64,000 nucleotides of DNA. Source: JAGQOZ01 sp041399205. Its GTDB lineage: Bacteria; Planctomycetota; Planctomycetia; Pirellulales; Pirellulaceae. Every line of letters begins with the position of its first letter. Positions within the stretch are counted from its first letter, which is position 1. Location: positions 1 through 64,000 of the forward strand of contig JAWKTK010000012.1 of the NCBI GenBank assembly GCA_041399205.1. Direction: 5' to 3'. Below the pieces are notes generated by a model. The model was not told where the DNA came from. It did not search any database and saw nothing but the letters and a program-made list of their open reading frames with translations. This document shows positions 10,056 through 19,588 of the stretch, in pieces. The position numbers and the translations under genes were made by a program.

Positions 10056-11104
10056 CTAATTCGATCGATTCAAAAAGTCGATGGTCTGACTGGCGCGTGT
10101 GCCGTAAGCACTCCAGATTTTTTCGTCGATACTGTCTTCGATGACCTTTACCGAACCATCGCACAACACAATCTGAGCCATGCCAGGATGGTAACTGGAA
10201 ATACTCAGCTGCAAGGCTTGGCATTCCTCGCCTCGCGAATTTTGCACGGTGCAATTGAATCGCTTTTGCAAGTTCACGCCAACACCGGTTGAACCGAGTG
10301 CTTCCGATGGGTCGTTGTAAATATCGATATCGTCCGAACCGATATACCAATGGTCTTTACGGTCACCATGTGCTTGTTCGGACGTCTGGCCTCGAGATTG
10401 AACGGTATTACCGTCGTGCCAAACTTCGCCAATCAACGCCGTTTTGGATGCACCATCTTTGATCTTTTTGAAACGAATCGTCTTGGCTGGTTCGTCCTTA
10501 CTGTGCCCAAAAGAACTCCATCCAAAGCGGTCATACAGCGAGGTCGGTTTTGGTTGGTAAGCAGGCCCGAAGCAATGCCAACGTACGAACCAGGAGCTCG
10601 CTGCATCACATGCCAACTATCCGACGAGACGTCATATTGATGTTCGGGAATGGCCGCCGATGGACAACGGTATGCCGAAATAACCGTTTCCACGGCAATA
10701 ATATTGGTGAATGTATCTCGCTGGGCAATTGGATATCGGTAGGGCCCTGGATGAGCCCATTGAAAGTTGCCTCGCGAATCTTCGCCAATGGTCATCAGCT
10801 TCTTCAGCGATTCATCTTCCATGTACGGCAAGATATATGCTGACCACATGCTGCCTTCGCCGCAATTGACACCTAGCGGCAATTTCATCAATGCCGATTC
10901 GTAGTTCAATACCGCAATGCCCAACTGCTTCAAGTTGTTCTGACATTGTGCTCGACGCGCTGCTTCTCGCGCCGCATTGATGGCCGGTAACAACAACAAG
11001 ACCAAGATTGCAATAATGGCGATTACTACCAGCAATTCCACCAACGTAAATGCCGAACGATATTTCCTCGCGCATGCACGCGATTCTTGCTTCCGTACAG
11101 ACAT
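10056..11104 (-). CDS. DUF1559 / H-X9-DG prepilin-like protein (one frameshift)
   Basis: Prepilin-type protein of a family massively expanded in planctomycetes. The start chosen is ATG 11104 (MSVRKQES), preceded by AAGGGGA at proper spacing. Residues ~16-45 give the class III prepilin signal FTLVELLVVIAIIAILVLLLLP followed by AAREAARRAQCQNNLKQLG. The C-terminal part contains HPGMAQIVLCDG, which fits H-X9-DG. A frameshift lies at 10509-10512: adding one T to the TTTTGGG run on the coding strand restores DGVLFGHSKDEPAKTIRF. About 350 aa when merged. Next gene downstream is the TPR lipoprotein, 6 nt away. It is presumably inserted in the inner membrane and processed by a prepilin peptidase. Confidence 0.88.
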
Positions 11105-11517
11105 ACGTGTCCCCTTATGAAGAATTAGAAATGATTTCAAAGACCTAGGGTATGAAACAATTGTGAAGAACGAACAGAGTTATGATTCAGGTATTGTGAA
11201 GTTGCTTAGTAGCAATTCCAGAGTAAAGTAGGCAGGAACGTCCGTTATTGTAGACGTTGCCCAAACGGCTTCAAGTTTTTTCCACCATTAGACGTAGTTC
11301 CCATTGCCGACCTTGGGGACGCAAGCTATCCGGTTCTACAAGTCATAACCCCGTGCATGGGAAACGGCCTCACGAATTCCGTGGAATTTTGTTCAGCAAC
11401 AAGTGCGTTTCGCGACAATTGCACCCTCGCTTGCGTCGGTTTTCGCGTAGACCAAACGCCCCCAATGATCGGCAGCCACTGACAGCCATTGGTCAGACCC
11501 GTATTATTATTACCAAG
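11105..11517. other. Intergenic stretch without recognisable gene
   Basis: 413 nt between the pseudopilin start and the end of the multiheme cytochrome gene. The part next to 11104 is AT-rich and probably carries the pseudopilin promoter. Short frames here lack ribosome sites and family resemblance. No clear terminator or RNA was seen. Confidence 0.5.
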
Positions 11518-13496
11518 TTATTCTTTAATGGTGACCGGGCGGTCATCGCGAAATAGCAGCAATTCGTCAAACTTTGCCTGGTCCAACCGTCCTCGCTGAT
11601 CGCCGAGCAGCGGTGGTGGCAATTCCACTTGGGCGTCACCATCCTGTTGAACTTTGGTTCGAATGGCCTGTAACTGCGTCTGATTATCCTCGGGCTGCGT
11701 CAAGAAGTCGAATTCGAGCTGTTCGTTCCCTGAGGACTTGCGCAAACTGTCAAACGCAACGTAGCGAACAATACCGTAGGGGTCTGACAGCAATTGCTGC
11801 AAAAACAACGGAATCCACGCTTCACCCGATGCTTCTTTCGCCGGCTCCCAACCCATGTGCCAAGCGACAATGATTCGTTGAGCGGCATGACCTTGCAATG
11901 CCCAGAGCACCGCTGCCGAAATCGATTTTTGGTCTGGAGACAGACTTACCGGCGCTACTTGATACCATTCGGTCAGAGCCTTTTGCGTCCAATCCAATGT
12001 CTTGTCCAAGTGACAAAGGTTACACGCGTTGGGTGTTCCATGCGTTCGACTGGCAGCGACATTGGGAATGGCAATTTGATGGCTTCTAATTCCACCCAGC
12101 AACCCGTACGACGTATACGGCATATGGCAATTCAAGCATTCACTACCACTGGACGTTTCCGCGTGGTGCGTGTGACTGGAAACTTGGCTGGTGTACTGCG
12201 GTTGGTCGTGGCACTGCGTGCAGGCCAGGTTGGTACGCATGTCGGGCTGGAGCTGATCCACTGGATCTGGACCATGCATTTGGTGGCACGAAAGACATGA
12301 CATCGTACCGTGCTGAAAACACTTGGTTTCCAGGATGGCGGTGTATTCGCGACCGCCAGCCAAGATGGTCCCATCGTCCCACCAACGCTCGCGGAACAAC
12401 GCTTGATTCCGTTGCAGATCCGCTTTGCGTTCAGGCGGCGAATTTCTCGTTGGGGTAGCGAATGTAATAGCGAGTTGCCTCCAGATCGTCGCCGGGGCGA
12501 AAGGGACGAACCGTGCGACGCGTACCGCCGAGCTTCATCGTCGTTCATCACGAAGACACCGTGACACTGACCACATATTTGGCTCGATCGACGGTGATCC
12601 AGCTTGGCAGGATTGACAATCTGTAGATCCAATTCGCTGGACGTTTCCGCAACGCCATTCTTTAGATCCAACTGCATTTGAACGTGCTTTTCGCCCGGAC
12701 CGTGACAAGCTTCGCACGCAATTCCCAGTTCGGCCGCTTCTGTTTCAAAGACATGATCCTCGGCCGTAGGTTTACCACCGTCGGACGCCACCAAGTTGGG
12801 ATTTCCGCCAGTGCTGTGACAGCGAATGCAATGGTGATTCCATTGGGTAATAAAAGGAGGACTATCGGGCGGGATCATGAAGGCGTCTTGTCGAGGTATC
12901 CAGCGATCATCCTTGATCAGATAAACCAGCGGCAATGTCTGAATCAGCCGTCCGAACTTAGCATCTCCTTCCACCCAATACGTTTGGTAGTGATGCGATC
13001 CCGTGGTCATGATCACATGCCGTTTGACTCGTGGAATCGTCCGCAAATCCAATCGTTCCACCGGGGAATCAGCACTGCGTTTGACCAAATAAACGCTAGG
13101 CTCGATTCGCTTGCCGCCCTGCACGGTGTACATCATGATTTCCGGATCGGGCATTTCGACCCAGAATTCGTCCCCTTCACGAAACACGCGATACTTTAAA
13201 CCTCGCGAAACAATCTCCGTCCCGTCAAACCGCCCCAGTACGTTTTCGGGAGTGGCAGGACGAGTCATCGTGCGATGGTATGACGCGTGCCAAGTTGCGT
13301 GTGCGTTGGCGTGACATGACTTACAGGTTTCGGATGTGACATAGCCGTTGTTGCTGGAGGCACGAGGAATCTTGGCAGCCAGTTTTGCCGGTACAGATGC
13401 CACGCTGGGCGATTCCGCGTGCAAAGACCAAGTACTGGCCACAACTGCCAACATGTTTAAAGACAACAGCGAAACAATCATCCAGCTGGTCTTCAT
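11518..13496 (-). CDS. Multiheme c-type cytochrome (eight CxxCH) with C-terminal HEAT-like region, two frameshifts
   Basis: About 659 aa, exported. The start is ATG 13496 (MKTSWMIVSLLSLNMLA), which gives a clean signal peptide. CxxCH motifs in order: CKSCH, CIRCH, CEACH, CGQCH, then in the other frame CLSCH, CTQCH, CLNCH, CNLCH. This resembles cytochrome c554-like and doubled-CXXCH proteins. Residues beyond the last heme (AAVLWALQGHAAQRI, LSDPYGIVRYVAFDSLRK) look like HEAT repeats. One frameshift lies within about 12500-12535. The second is at 12433, where removing one base turns an in-frame stop into AAERKADLQRNQALFRERWW. Between the shifts the third frame reads FRPGDDLEATRYYIRYPNEKF. Likely periplasmic electron transfer; the partner is unknown. 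Confidence 0.85.
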
Positions 13497-13519
13497 GGCG
13501 TCTAGCTCCCAACAAACGC

Positions 13520-13562
13520 AAAAAAACGGCCCAATACGAACCATTGTCCGCAGGGCCGTTTT
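13520..13562 (-). terminator. Rho-independent terminator after second PEP-CTERM gene
   Basis: On the minus strand AAAACGGCCC and GGGCCGTTTTTTT are separated by a 20-nt loop. It sits 38 nt beyond the stop at 13600 and just upstream of the cytochrome start at 13496, separating the two transcription units. Confidence 0.8.
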
Positions 13563-13599
13563 GCAATTGATGACACAATGTCAAATTCGAATCTGCCGA

Positions 13600-14398
13600 T
13601 TAGCGTCGTCGACGCAAACCGAAAAGTCCTAACGCACTAACGACAACCAGCGTCAAGGACGATGGCTCGGGAACAGCAGAAACGGAAACATTATCAATGG
13701 CCCACCACCAGTCGTTACCGGCGTCATACAGCCCAAAGTTGACTACCATGCTAGACGCGCCACTGGGATTATCCAACCCAAGGCGTGACCGTCTCGTTGG
13801 TCGCAGCGTCTTTGAAATTATTGGAAGCACTATCGGACTCCCACAACAAAACCTGCACGGGAGCACTACCGTCATATGAAACGGTCACGTTAGCTGTCTG
13901 ATGATAATTGTCATCAAACTCGAGCGCACAGCTGGAATCAAAGCTGAGCGTCAAACCGCTGGCAGGCACACCAGAGATGTCGATCGCCGGAGTTGACATG
14001 AACGTGTCATACCAACCGTTAGCAGCCGAATCGGCATGAGCCAGATCATCCCATTCGTCCGGATCCGCAACCGCCACTGCACCTTGGCCCAGTGAAAATT
14101 CAGAACGGCGTTGGTCGCCTGCGGCTTCGACCCACCAAGCCTTGTCGGCAAAATTCCAGCCTGCCCATTCGGTTACGCCATCATCGGCAGTACCAAATCC
14201 AGGAACACCGCTGGAATCAACAGACCAGCCAGCCGGCGCGGTGGAAGTCCAGACCTTGTCGCCCGCCAGTTCTTCATCCACATTCGGACCTAGCGGCAGC
14301 CCTTCAAAGTCTTCCGAGAAAATCACCTGAGCCTGAGTGGCTCCACAAGAAAGGCCGACTGCAACCGCAACGGCCAAGAACAATCGAACAATACGCAT
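13600..14398 (-). CDS. Secreted PEP-CTERM protein, single-domain paralogue (one frameshift)
   Basis: About 265 aa. ATG 14398 gives MRIVRLFLAVAVAVGLSCG, a signal peptide ending ATQAQ. One copy of the EDFEGLPLGPNV...EWAGWNF...DPDEWDD...DWWWAIDN domain follows, clearly homologous to both copies in the protein at 7657-9477. It ends AVPEPSS, a hydrophobic helix and RRRR, the PEP-CTERM signal. There is no dockerin segment. A frameshift at 13782-13783 (one extra G on the + strand) splits ATNETVT from LGLDNPSGASSMVVNFG. Removing it gives a continuous match to the paralogue. Surface or extracellular; function unknown. Confidence 0.87.
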
Positions 14399-14629
14399 TA
14401 GACATACCCTCAAAGAAGCAATAACACCAGCGTCCACGCTGATTCTTCTGGGGATGGAACCAACCAATCCCACCACTCCTTAAGAGCATATCAATGCTTT
14501 TGTCGGCAACAAGCTTTTTTGCGTTATCCGCGCCGACATTCATCAAAATACAACATACTGCAATGTTGTTCACGTTTGTTGACTTTTGCAGCAACGCCAA
14601 TGCGAACGACCACCGGTCCGTCGGTTTGA

Positions 14630-15861
14630 TCAATAACGAATACCGGTACGTGGCAGGATTCGCGCGAGTCGTGTCGCAACATTTTGGAGGTCTGTTTTAC
14701 CCGCCGCCAGTGGCACTAGTAGCGAACGAATCACGTCATTCGTGTCAATTCGTTGCGTTTGCCCATCCGCATCGACATGTAAACCATGCTGATTCCAACG
14801 AAACGCAAACGTTTCTCGATTCGCCAAAAATTGGACGCCCTGAAACGCTTTTTGCAATGTGCCGGACGAGCGAAATTGGTCCAGCTTCACCGTCCCTTCG
14901 ATTCGTTCCCATTGAGGACCGTAGCGAAAGGCTTCGTCAATGACCAGCGTTGCCGTGCCGTTCGCTCGACCAGGCAGAAGCGGAGCGCTGGCCGTTGCCA
15001 AATCAACTTGGGTAATTGCCACGTTTCGTGCCGTCAATGTCGACACGTCATCCAATCGCCATTCCAGCACGCCGGACAAAGTACTGGAACTCCCCGCAGT
15101 GCGTTGCCATGTTGGAAATGTCGCGGCAACCGCCAGAGGCGTCTGGCGGCAATCCAGCAACACCACCGTAACCGGATGCAGCGTTCTGGTCGCTCGGTAG
15201 ACTTCCAACCGTCCCTTACGACTATCCTTGGTATCGTCCGTAGCGGTATCAGTTTGAAAGTGGCAACGGAGACTCGGCCGACGAGGTCACCTGTGCCGAT
15301 GTCTTTCGATTCACGATGCTCCGCTGCCACGCTTGACCCGGCAACTTGCGGCCCGATGGCATCACAAAGTCGGTCATATTCGATGCGAACGGAATGCAGT
15401 TGTTGTTCGAATCGTTGACCATTGACATCCGAAAACACAACTAAGTTTTGGATCTGGCCCACGGCATAGCAGCAATCGATAGCCGGGCTGCGCAGCAGAC
15501 TTTCGTGCACACAACGCCACAATGATTCTTGTCCGGACGCATCCACAGAAACAGTTTGGGCCGAAATCTGCAGTCCGCGATTGGTTTGTTGGATACGCAA
15601 GCCATCAATCGAACCAACGCGTTCCAACGTATCTGGATCAGAAAGAATCACGTGTTCCACATCCGTATGAAAGGGAAGCGGATGCGTCAAACCTGTGATC
15701 TGTATTTTCAGCCCCAGACGCGAATTCAGCTGCTTTTCCATGCCAGCGATCCGCCATGCCGACTGACGATAGGCCGCCACCGTCAAAACAAACAGCATGG
15801 GCGAAATCGCCAAACCGATAAACAAGATTCGATACAACCGGCGTTGAGTCGCTTCGTGCAT
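14630..15861 (-). CDS. Membrane-anchored AsmA-like hypothetical protein (one frameshift)
   Basis: About 410 aa. It starts at ATG 15861 (MHEATQRRLYRILFIGLA), with one N-terminal transmembrane helix at ~residues 9-30. The body reads like beta-rich AsmA/TamB-type sequence (LNSRLGLKIQITGLTHPLP, VEHVILSDPDTLERVGSIDGL, TLSGVLEWRLDDVSTLTARNVAI). The two halves are in different frames, with the shift near 15240-15260: the TGDLVGRVSVATF segment continues as TDTATDDTKDSRKGRLEVYR. AsmA-like assignment is an inference from pattern only. It is divergent from the glycosyltransferase at 16166. Confidence 0.65.
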
Positions 15862-16165
15862 TCCGCTCTTCCGTTCACGTTGGTGTTCTAACCCGACGAT
15901 ATTTGATGGTTCGAATCGAACCGCTTTGATACAATCGCACTGCTGGCGTTCGCTGCCGTGACAAATATGCCGAACAACGTTGTCAACAAGGACGCGGATT
16001 CTAAACGACAGGCAGCGCGAGCGAACAGGCCGATCCGCTAACTGCCAGCAGCTTGCAGCTTGCTCTGCGTGATCAAACCTGAAACCAAGATTGCTCGCTA
16101 ACAACGGCTCGCGTAAGCTTCTCGCCTTGCGAAAATCTTGTTCGCCCAAATCCAAGGATGGCCCC
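15862..16165. promoter_or_regulatory. Divergent intergenic region with a 7+1+7 inverted repeat
   Basis: 304 nt between two divergent genes. An inverted repeat GGTTCGA-A-TCGAACC lies at 15908-15922, 47 nt upstream of the AsmA-like start. It could be an operator but has no recognised regulator. Otherwise no gene is seen. Confidence 0.3.
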
Positions 16166-17908
16166 ATGTTTTCTCGCGCGGCACTACCGCTGCTAGCAGT
16201 ACTATTGCTCTTCACCAACTTAGGTGCGCCACGACTGTGGGACCGCGACGAACCTCGCAACGCTGGCTGCGCAGCGGAAATGCTGCGTACCAACAACTGG
16301 AGCGTTCCGGTTTTCAACGGCGAATTGCGAACTCACAAACCGATCTTGTTGTATTGGGCCATGTTGGGATCGTACACCGTGTTTGGAGTCAATGAATTTG
16401 CGGCCAGGCTTCCTTCGGCACTGTTCGCCCTAAGTTCGCTGGGACTGACCTACGGGATCGCTCGACGCCTATTCGACAAACGGATTGCCATTGGCAGCGT
16501 GATTGTTCTGAGTTCGACGTTGATGTTCAACGTGGCCGCTCGAGCCGCAACACCGGACAGCGCCTTGATTTTTTGCGTGACGCTGTCCTTGTATCTATTT
16601 GTTTGTGAAAACGGATTACAGCAACCGTATGGTTCCAAGACGTGGAGCCACTGGGCCTTGTACGCGTCACTGGGCTTGGGCGTGTTAGCGAAAGGACCAA
16701 TTGGATTCGTCCTGCCAATCTGCATCGTCGGCTTGACTTGCATGCTTGCGAATTGGCCTGACGTGCTTCGGACCGAAAACCGTTGGCAAACCATTTTGCG
16801 AATAGCACGGTGCACACCATTGCATTTTCTACGCACGGCGATTGCCATGCGTCCTGTTTCTGGAGTCATCACGGCCTTGGTGGTTTGCGTACCGTGGTAC
16901 GCGTACGTGGGCTATCGAACTGGAGGCGTGTGGTTGACGGAATTTTTCTGGCAGCACAATGTCAGCCGCGCAGTTTCGCCGATGGAAGGCCATTCAGGTC
17001 CGCCGGTGCTGTACTACCTGGTCGCAATTCTGGTCGGTTTTTTTCCCTGGTCCGTTCTGGCGGCACCAGCGACTGCATTTACCGTGCGTCATTTTCGAAG
17101 TTTAGATCCGCACGCCTCGGAACGTCTTAGCATTCGTTTTCTTTGTTGTTGGCTAGGCGTTTGGGTAGGCGCATTTTCGCTGGCCGGCACCAAACTTCCC
17201 AGCTATGTCACACCTTGTTATCCCGCCATCGCGATTCTTGTCAGCTGGTTTGTTTGCCACGTAGCCGAAGCCACAGCATGGCGGCCGCTGATACGGCTGC
17301 TGAAACTTTCCAATGCGACACTGGTCTTGGTGGGTGCGACCATCTTGATTGCAGTGCCCATTGCCATTCATCAATTGGCACCTGGATCAGAATGGTTAGG
17401 TGTTTTGGGGCTTGTGCCGCTATTGGGCGGCACATTGGGTTGGATTCGCTTGACACAGTCCAGATTCACGGCGGCTATGCAATGGTTGGGTGGCACTTCG
17501 CTGTTATTCTGCTGGTTGCTGTTTGGCTTCGGTGCGGTCCAAATCAGCCGGAACCAGCAATACGTTGAATTCCTAGGTCCGATTCGAACCGACGACCGAC
17601 CGGTTTTGGCTTGGGGCAGTTTGGAACCGAGCTGGGTGTTTTACGCCAAACAGAACATTTCGTTCTTCACAACGAATCAAAGCGACGCCTTGCGGCAATA
17701 TTTTTCGCAAAGTGAACATCAGGACGTCTACGCGCTTGTGCCTCGACACCTACTTCGCGAATTCCCCGTCGCTAAGGGGCAGGCTGTTCGCGAAATCCAT
17801 TCGACTCGTTATTTCCTGAAGGAAGCCGAGGTCGTACTGTTGCATGTGCAAACCATTCCCGCGACACGTCCGGAATTGGCGCAACAAGATTCGCGTCATT
17901 TGCAGTAA
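16166..17908 (+). CDS. ArnT/PMT-like glycosyltransferase, GT39/GT83 type
   Basis: 580 aa integral membrane protein. The start chosen is ATG 16166 (MFSRAALPLLAVLLLFTN) because AAGGA lies just upstream and the first helix begins there. About ten to twelve hydrophobic segments are visible. The first periplasmic loop carries WDRDEPRNAGCAAEML, the catalytic D-E/DEP-R motif of ArnT and PMT family transferases. HKPILLYW and EFAARLPSALFAL match the family. These enzymes transfer sugar from a polyprenyl-phosphate donor to lipid A, protein or other envelope acceptors. The acceptor here is unknown. The gene is intact. Confidence 0.9.
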   Translation: MFSRAALPLLAVLLLFTNLGAPRLWDRDEPRNAGCAAEMLRTNNWSVPVFNGELRTHKPILLYWAMLGSYTVFGVNEFAARLPSALFALSSLGLTYGIARRLFDKRIAIGSVIVLSSTLMFNVAARAATPDSALIFCVTLSLYLFVCENGLQQPYGSKTWSHWALYASLGLGVLAKGPIGFVLPICIVGLTCMLANWPDVLRTENRWQTILRIARCTPLHFLRTAIAMRPVSGVITALVVCVPWYAYVGYRTGGVWLTEFFWQHNVSRAVSPMEGHSGPPVLYYLVAILVGFFPWSVLAAPATAFTVRHFRSLDPHASERLSIRFLCCWLGVWVGAFSLAGTKLPSYVTPCYPAIAILVSWFVCHVAEATAWRPLIRLLKLSNATLVLVGATILIAVPIAIHQLAPGSEWLGVLGLVPLLGGTLGWIRLTQSRFTAAMQWLGGTSLLFCWLLFGFGAVQISRNQQYVEFLGPIRTDDRPVLAWGSLEPSWVFYAKQNISFFTTNQSDALRQYFSQSEHQDVYALVPRHLLREFPVAKGQAVREIHSTRYFLKEAEVVLLHVQTIPATRPELAQQDSRHLQ

Positions 17909-18101
17909 TGCGAGTTGTTTCGAAGCCAGCAAAATTGGTTAGAATGAGTTGGCGTCCGGAAACACGACATCTTGTTTTTGCAGTCAGCTGATCTGTGTTT
18001 GACGAATTGCTATGTCCGCGTTTCGTCGAAATCGAGCGAGCCAGCCGTTTCGTCTGCAGGCGGTACTACAAATCACTCCTTTTCTTTGTCGAGTCATTCC
18101 G

Positions 18102-19529
18102 ATGTCGGAAACGGTTGCCTATTGCTTCGGCTGCAACGAACAATTCACGCTTACGCGTCAATCAGACGTTTGTCCCAATTGCGGCTTGCCTTTTTTTCCG
18201 CCCGATTCGCTGGCCACGCTCGTCTTGGACGAAGCGGGACTGGAAACCGGATCGGCATCGCACGCCAAATTGGCGCCGGACGAATTGATGCACTTGGTCG
18301 GGCAGACGTTTGACCAATATGAAATTCGTCAGTTCTTGGGAAAAGGCGGTATGGCGTGGGTCTTTTTGGCGCACCACCGTTCGCTACACCGCCCTTGTGC
18401 AATCAAGATCCTGTCGCCTCGTTTACGAGACCAAAACGAACGGTTCTTAGAGCTATTCATCGCGGAAGCTCGTTCCGCCGCATCCGTGGTGCACCCACAT
18501 ATTGTGACAGTTCACAATCTGGGCAGACAGGGCGAGCATCACTACATCGAGCTGGAATACGTGCCAGGAACGTCATTACAAGACATCTTGAATCAAACCC
18601 GGCGTTTGACAACCATCGACGCTGTAAAGTACTTGTCACAAGCGTGCGCCGGACTGGCCGAGGCACATCGGTGTGGCTTGATTCATCGGGATTTCAAGCC
18701 GTCCAATATCATGGTTCGCCCGGACGGAGTGGCCAAGTTAGCGGATTTTGGTTTGGCCAAAAAAGTATCGGCTCCCACTGGTTCCAGTTATGCTGATTCG
18801 CTGACCGGAACACCCTATTTTATGGCGCCCGAAGTCTTTGAGGGAAAACCGGCGTCCTCGCAAAGCGACGTGTATGCCGTGGGAGTTTCTTTGTTTTATT
18901 TACTGGTGGGCGATTTCCCCTTTATCGATCGAAAGATCACTGGATTAGCACAGAAACACAAAACGGCAAATGTCCCCGACCTGCGGCAACTGCAACCTGA
19001 TGTTCCGCTTAGTATTGTGGAATTGATTGACTGGTGCTTGGCCAAGGACGCGGCCAAGCGTCCTCAAGACGGCGCGGAAGTTCAAGAAATCCTGCAGTCT
19101 ATTGCCACGTCATTGTGCGACTTAAAGACTCTTGTTCGCCAAGCATTGGTGCGAATTCCCAATGTCACGCTAGATGATTCACGCGACACGATTGAGGTCA
19201 CACTTTCCTGGAACAATGGCCGTTCGCAAAAAGTTTATATCGAAGAGACCGAGATTGACGAACTGAGCAGCCCGCTGGTTCGCATTTACAGCATTTGCGC
19301 GGCCGTGACCGATTCATTTTTAGTGGACGCGTTGAAACTAAATGCGTCACTGCCGTTTGGATCGTTAGCAGTTCGGCCAATTGAATTGGATCACCAAGAT
19401 CATTTTGTCATTACAGCCAATTATCCTCATTCCGCTTGCGATCCAAAGCATTTGTCCAAAAGCATTTTGGACATGGCCCAATGGGCCGACAAGATTGAAT
19501 TTGCCTTGACCGGCAAAGATCGGCAATAA
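18102..19529 (+). CDS. Ser/Thr protein kinase with N-terminal zinc ribbon and C-terminal CesT/YbjN-like domain
   Basis: 475 aa from ATG 18102 (MSETVAYCFGCNEQ). A longer in-frame start at 18012 exists but adds an unconserved stretch. Residues ~8-30 form a zinc ribbon (CFGC...CPNC). The kinase domain runs ~75-340: GKGGMAWVF loop, AIK lysine, HRDFKPSN catalytic loop, DFGLA, APE. All catalytic residues are present, so it should be active. No transmembrane helix is seen, so it is cytoplasmic. The tail ~355-475 (LKLNASLPFGSLAVRPIE, WADKIEFALTGKD) resembles secretion-chaperone or YbjN-like folds; this is inference. It stands alone on its strand between the glycosyltransferase and the sialidase gene. 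Confidence 0.9.
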   Translation: MSETVAYCFGCNEQFTLTRQSDVCPNCGLPFFPPDSLATLVLDEAGLETGSASHAKLAPDELMHLVGQTFDQYEIRQFLGKGGMAWVFLAHHRSLHRPCAIKILSPRLRDQNERFLELFIAEARSAASVVHPHIVTVHNLGRQGEHHYIELEYVPGTSLQDILNQTRRLTTIDAVKYLSQACAGLAEAHRCGLIHRDFKPSNIMVRPDGVAKLADFGLAKKVSAPTGSSYADSLTGTPYFMAPEVFEGKPASSQSDVYAVGVSLFYLLVGDFPFIDRKITGLAQKHKTANVPDLRQLQPDVPLSIVELIDWCLAKDAAKRPQDGAEVQEILQSIATSLCDLKTLVRQALVRIPNVTLDDSRDTIEVTLSWNNGRSQKVYIEETEIDELSSPLVRIYSICAAVTDSFLVDALKLNASLPFGSLAVRPIELDHQDHFVITANYPHSACDPKHLSKSILDMAQWADKIEFALTGKDRQ

Positions 19530-19588
19530 TCGCTGTGAATTCCATTTTCCATCCTAACCTCCTTCCGTTCAGATTGAGACCAAAAGCT

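Noticed and set aside
11257..11556. 99-codon frame in the gap before the cytochrome gene
   Set aside because: No ribosome site, arginine-rich random-like composition, overlaps a real gene end.
15905..15925. tRNA T-loop-like sequence (GGTTCGAATC)
   Set aside because: No acceptor or anticodon stem around it; it is a short palindrome.
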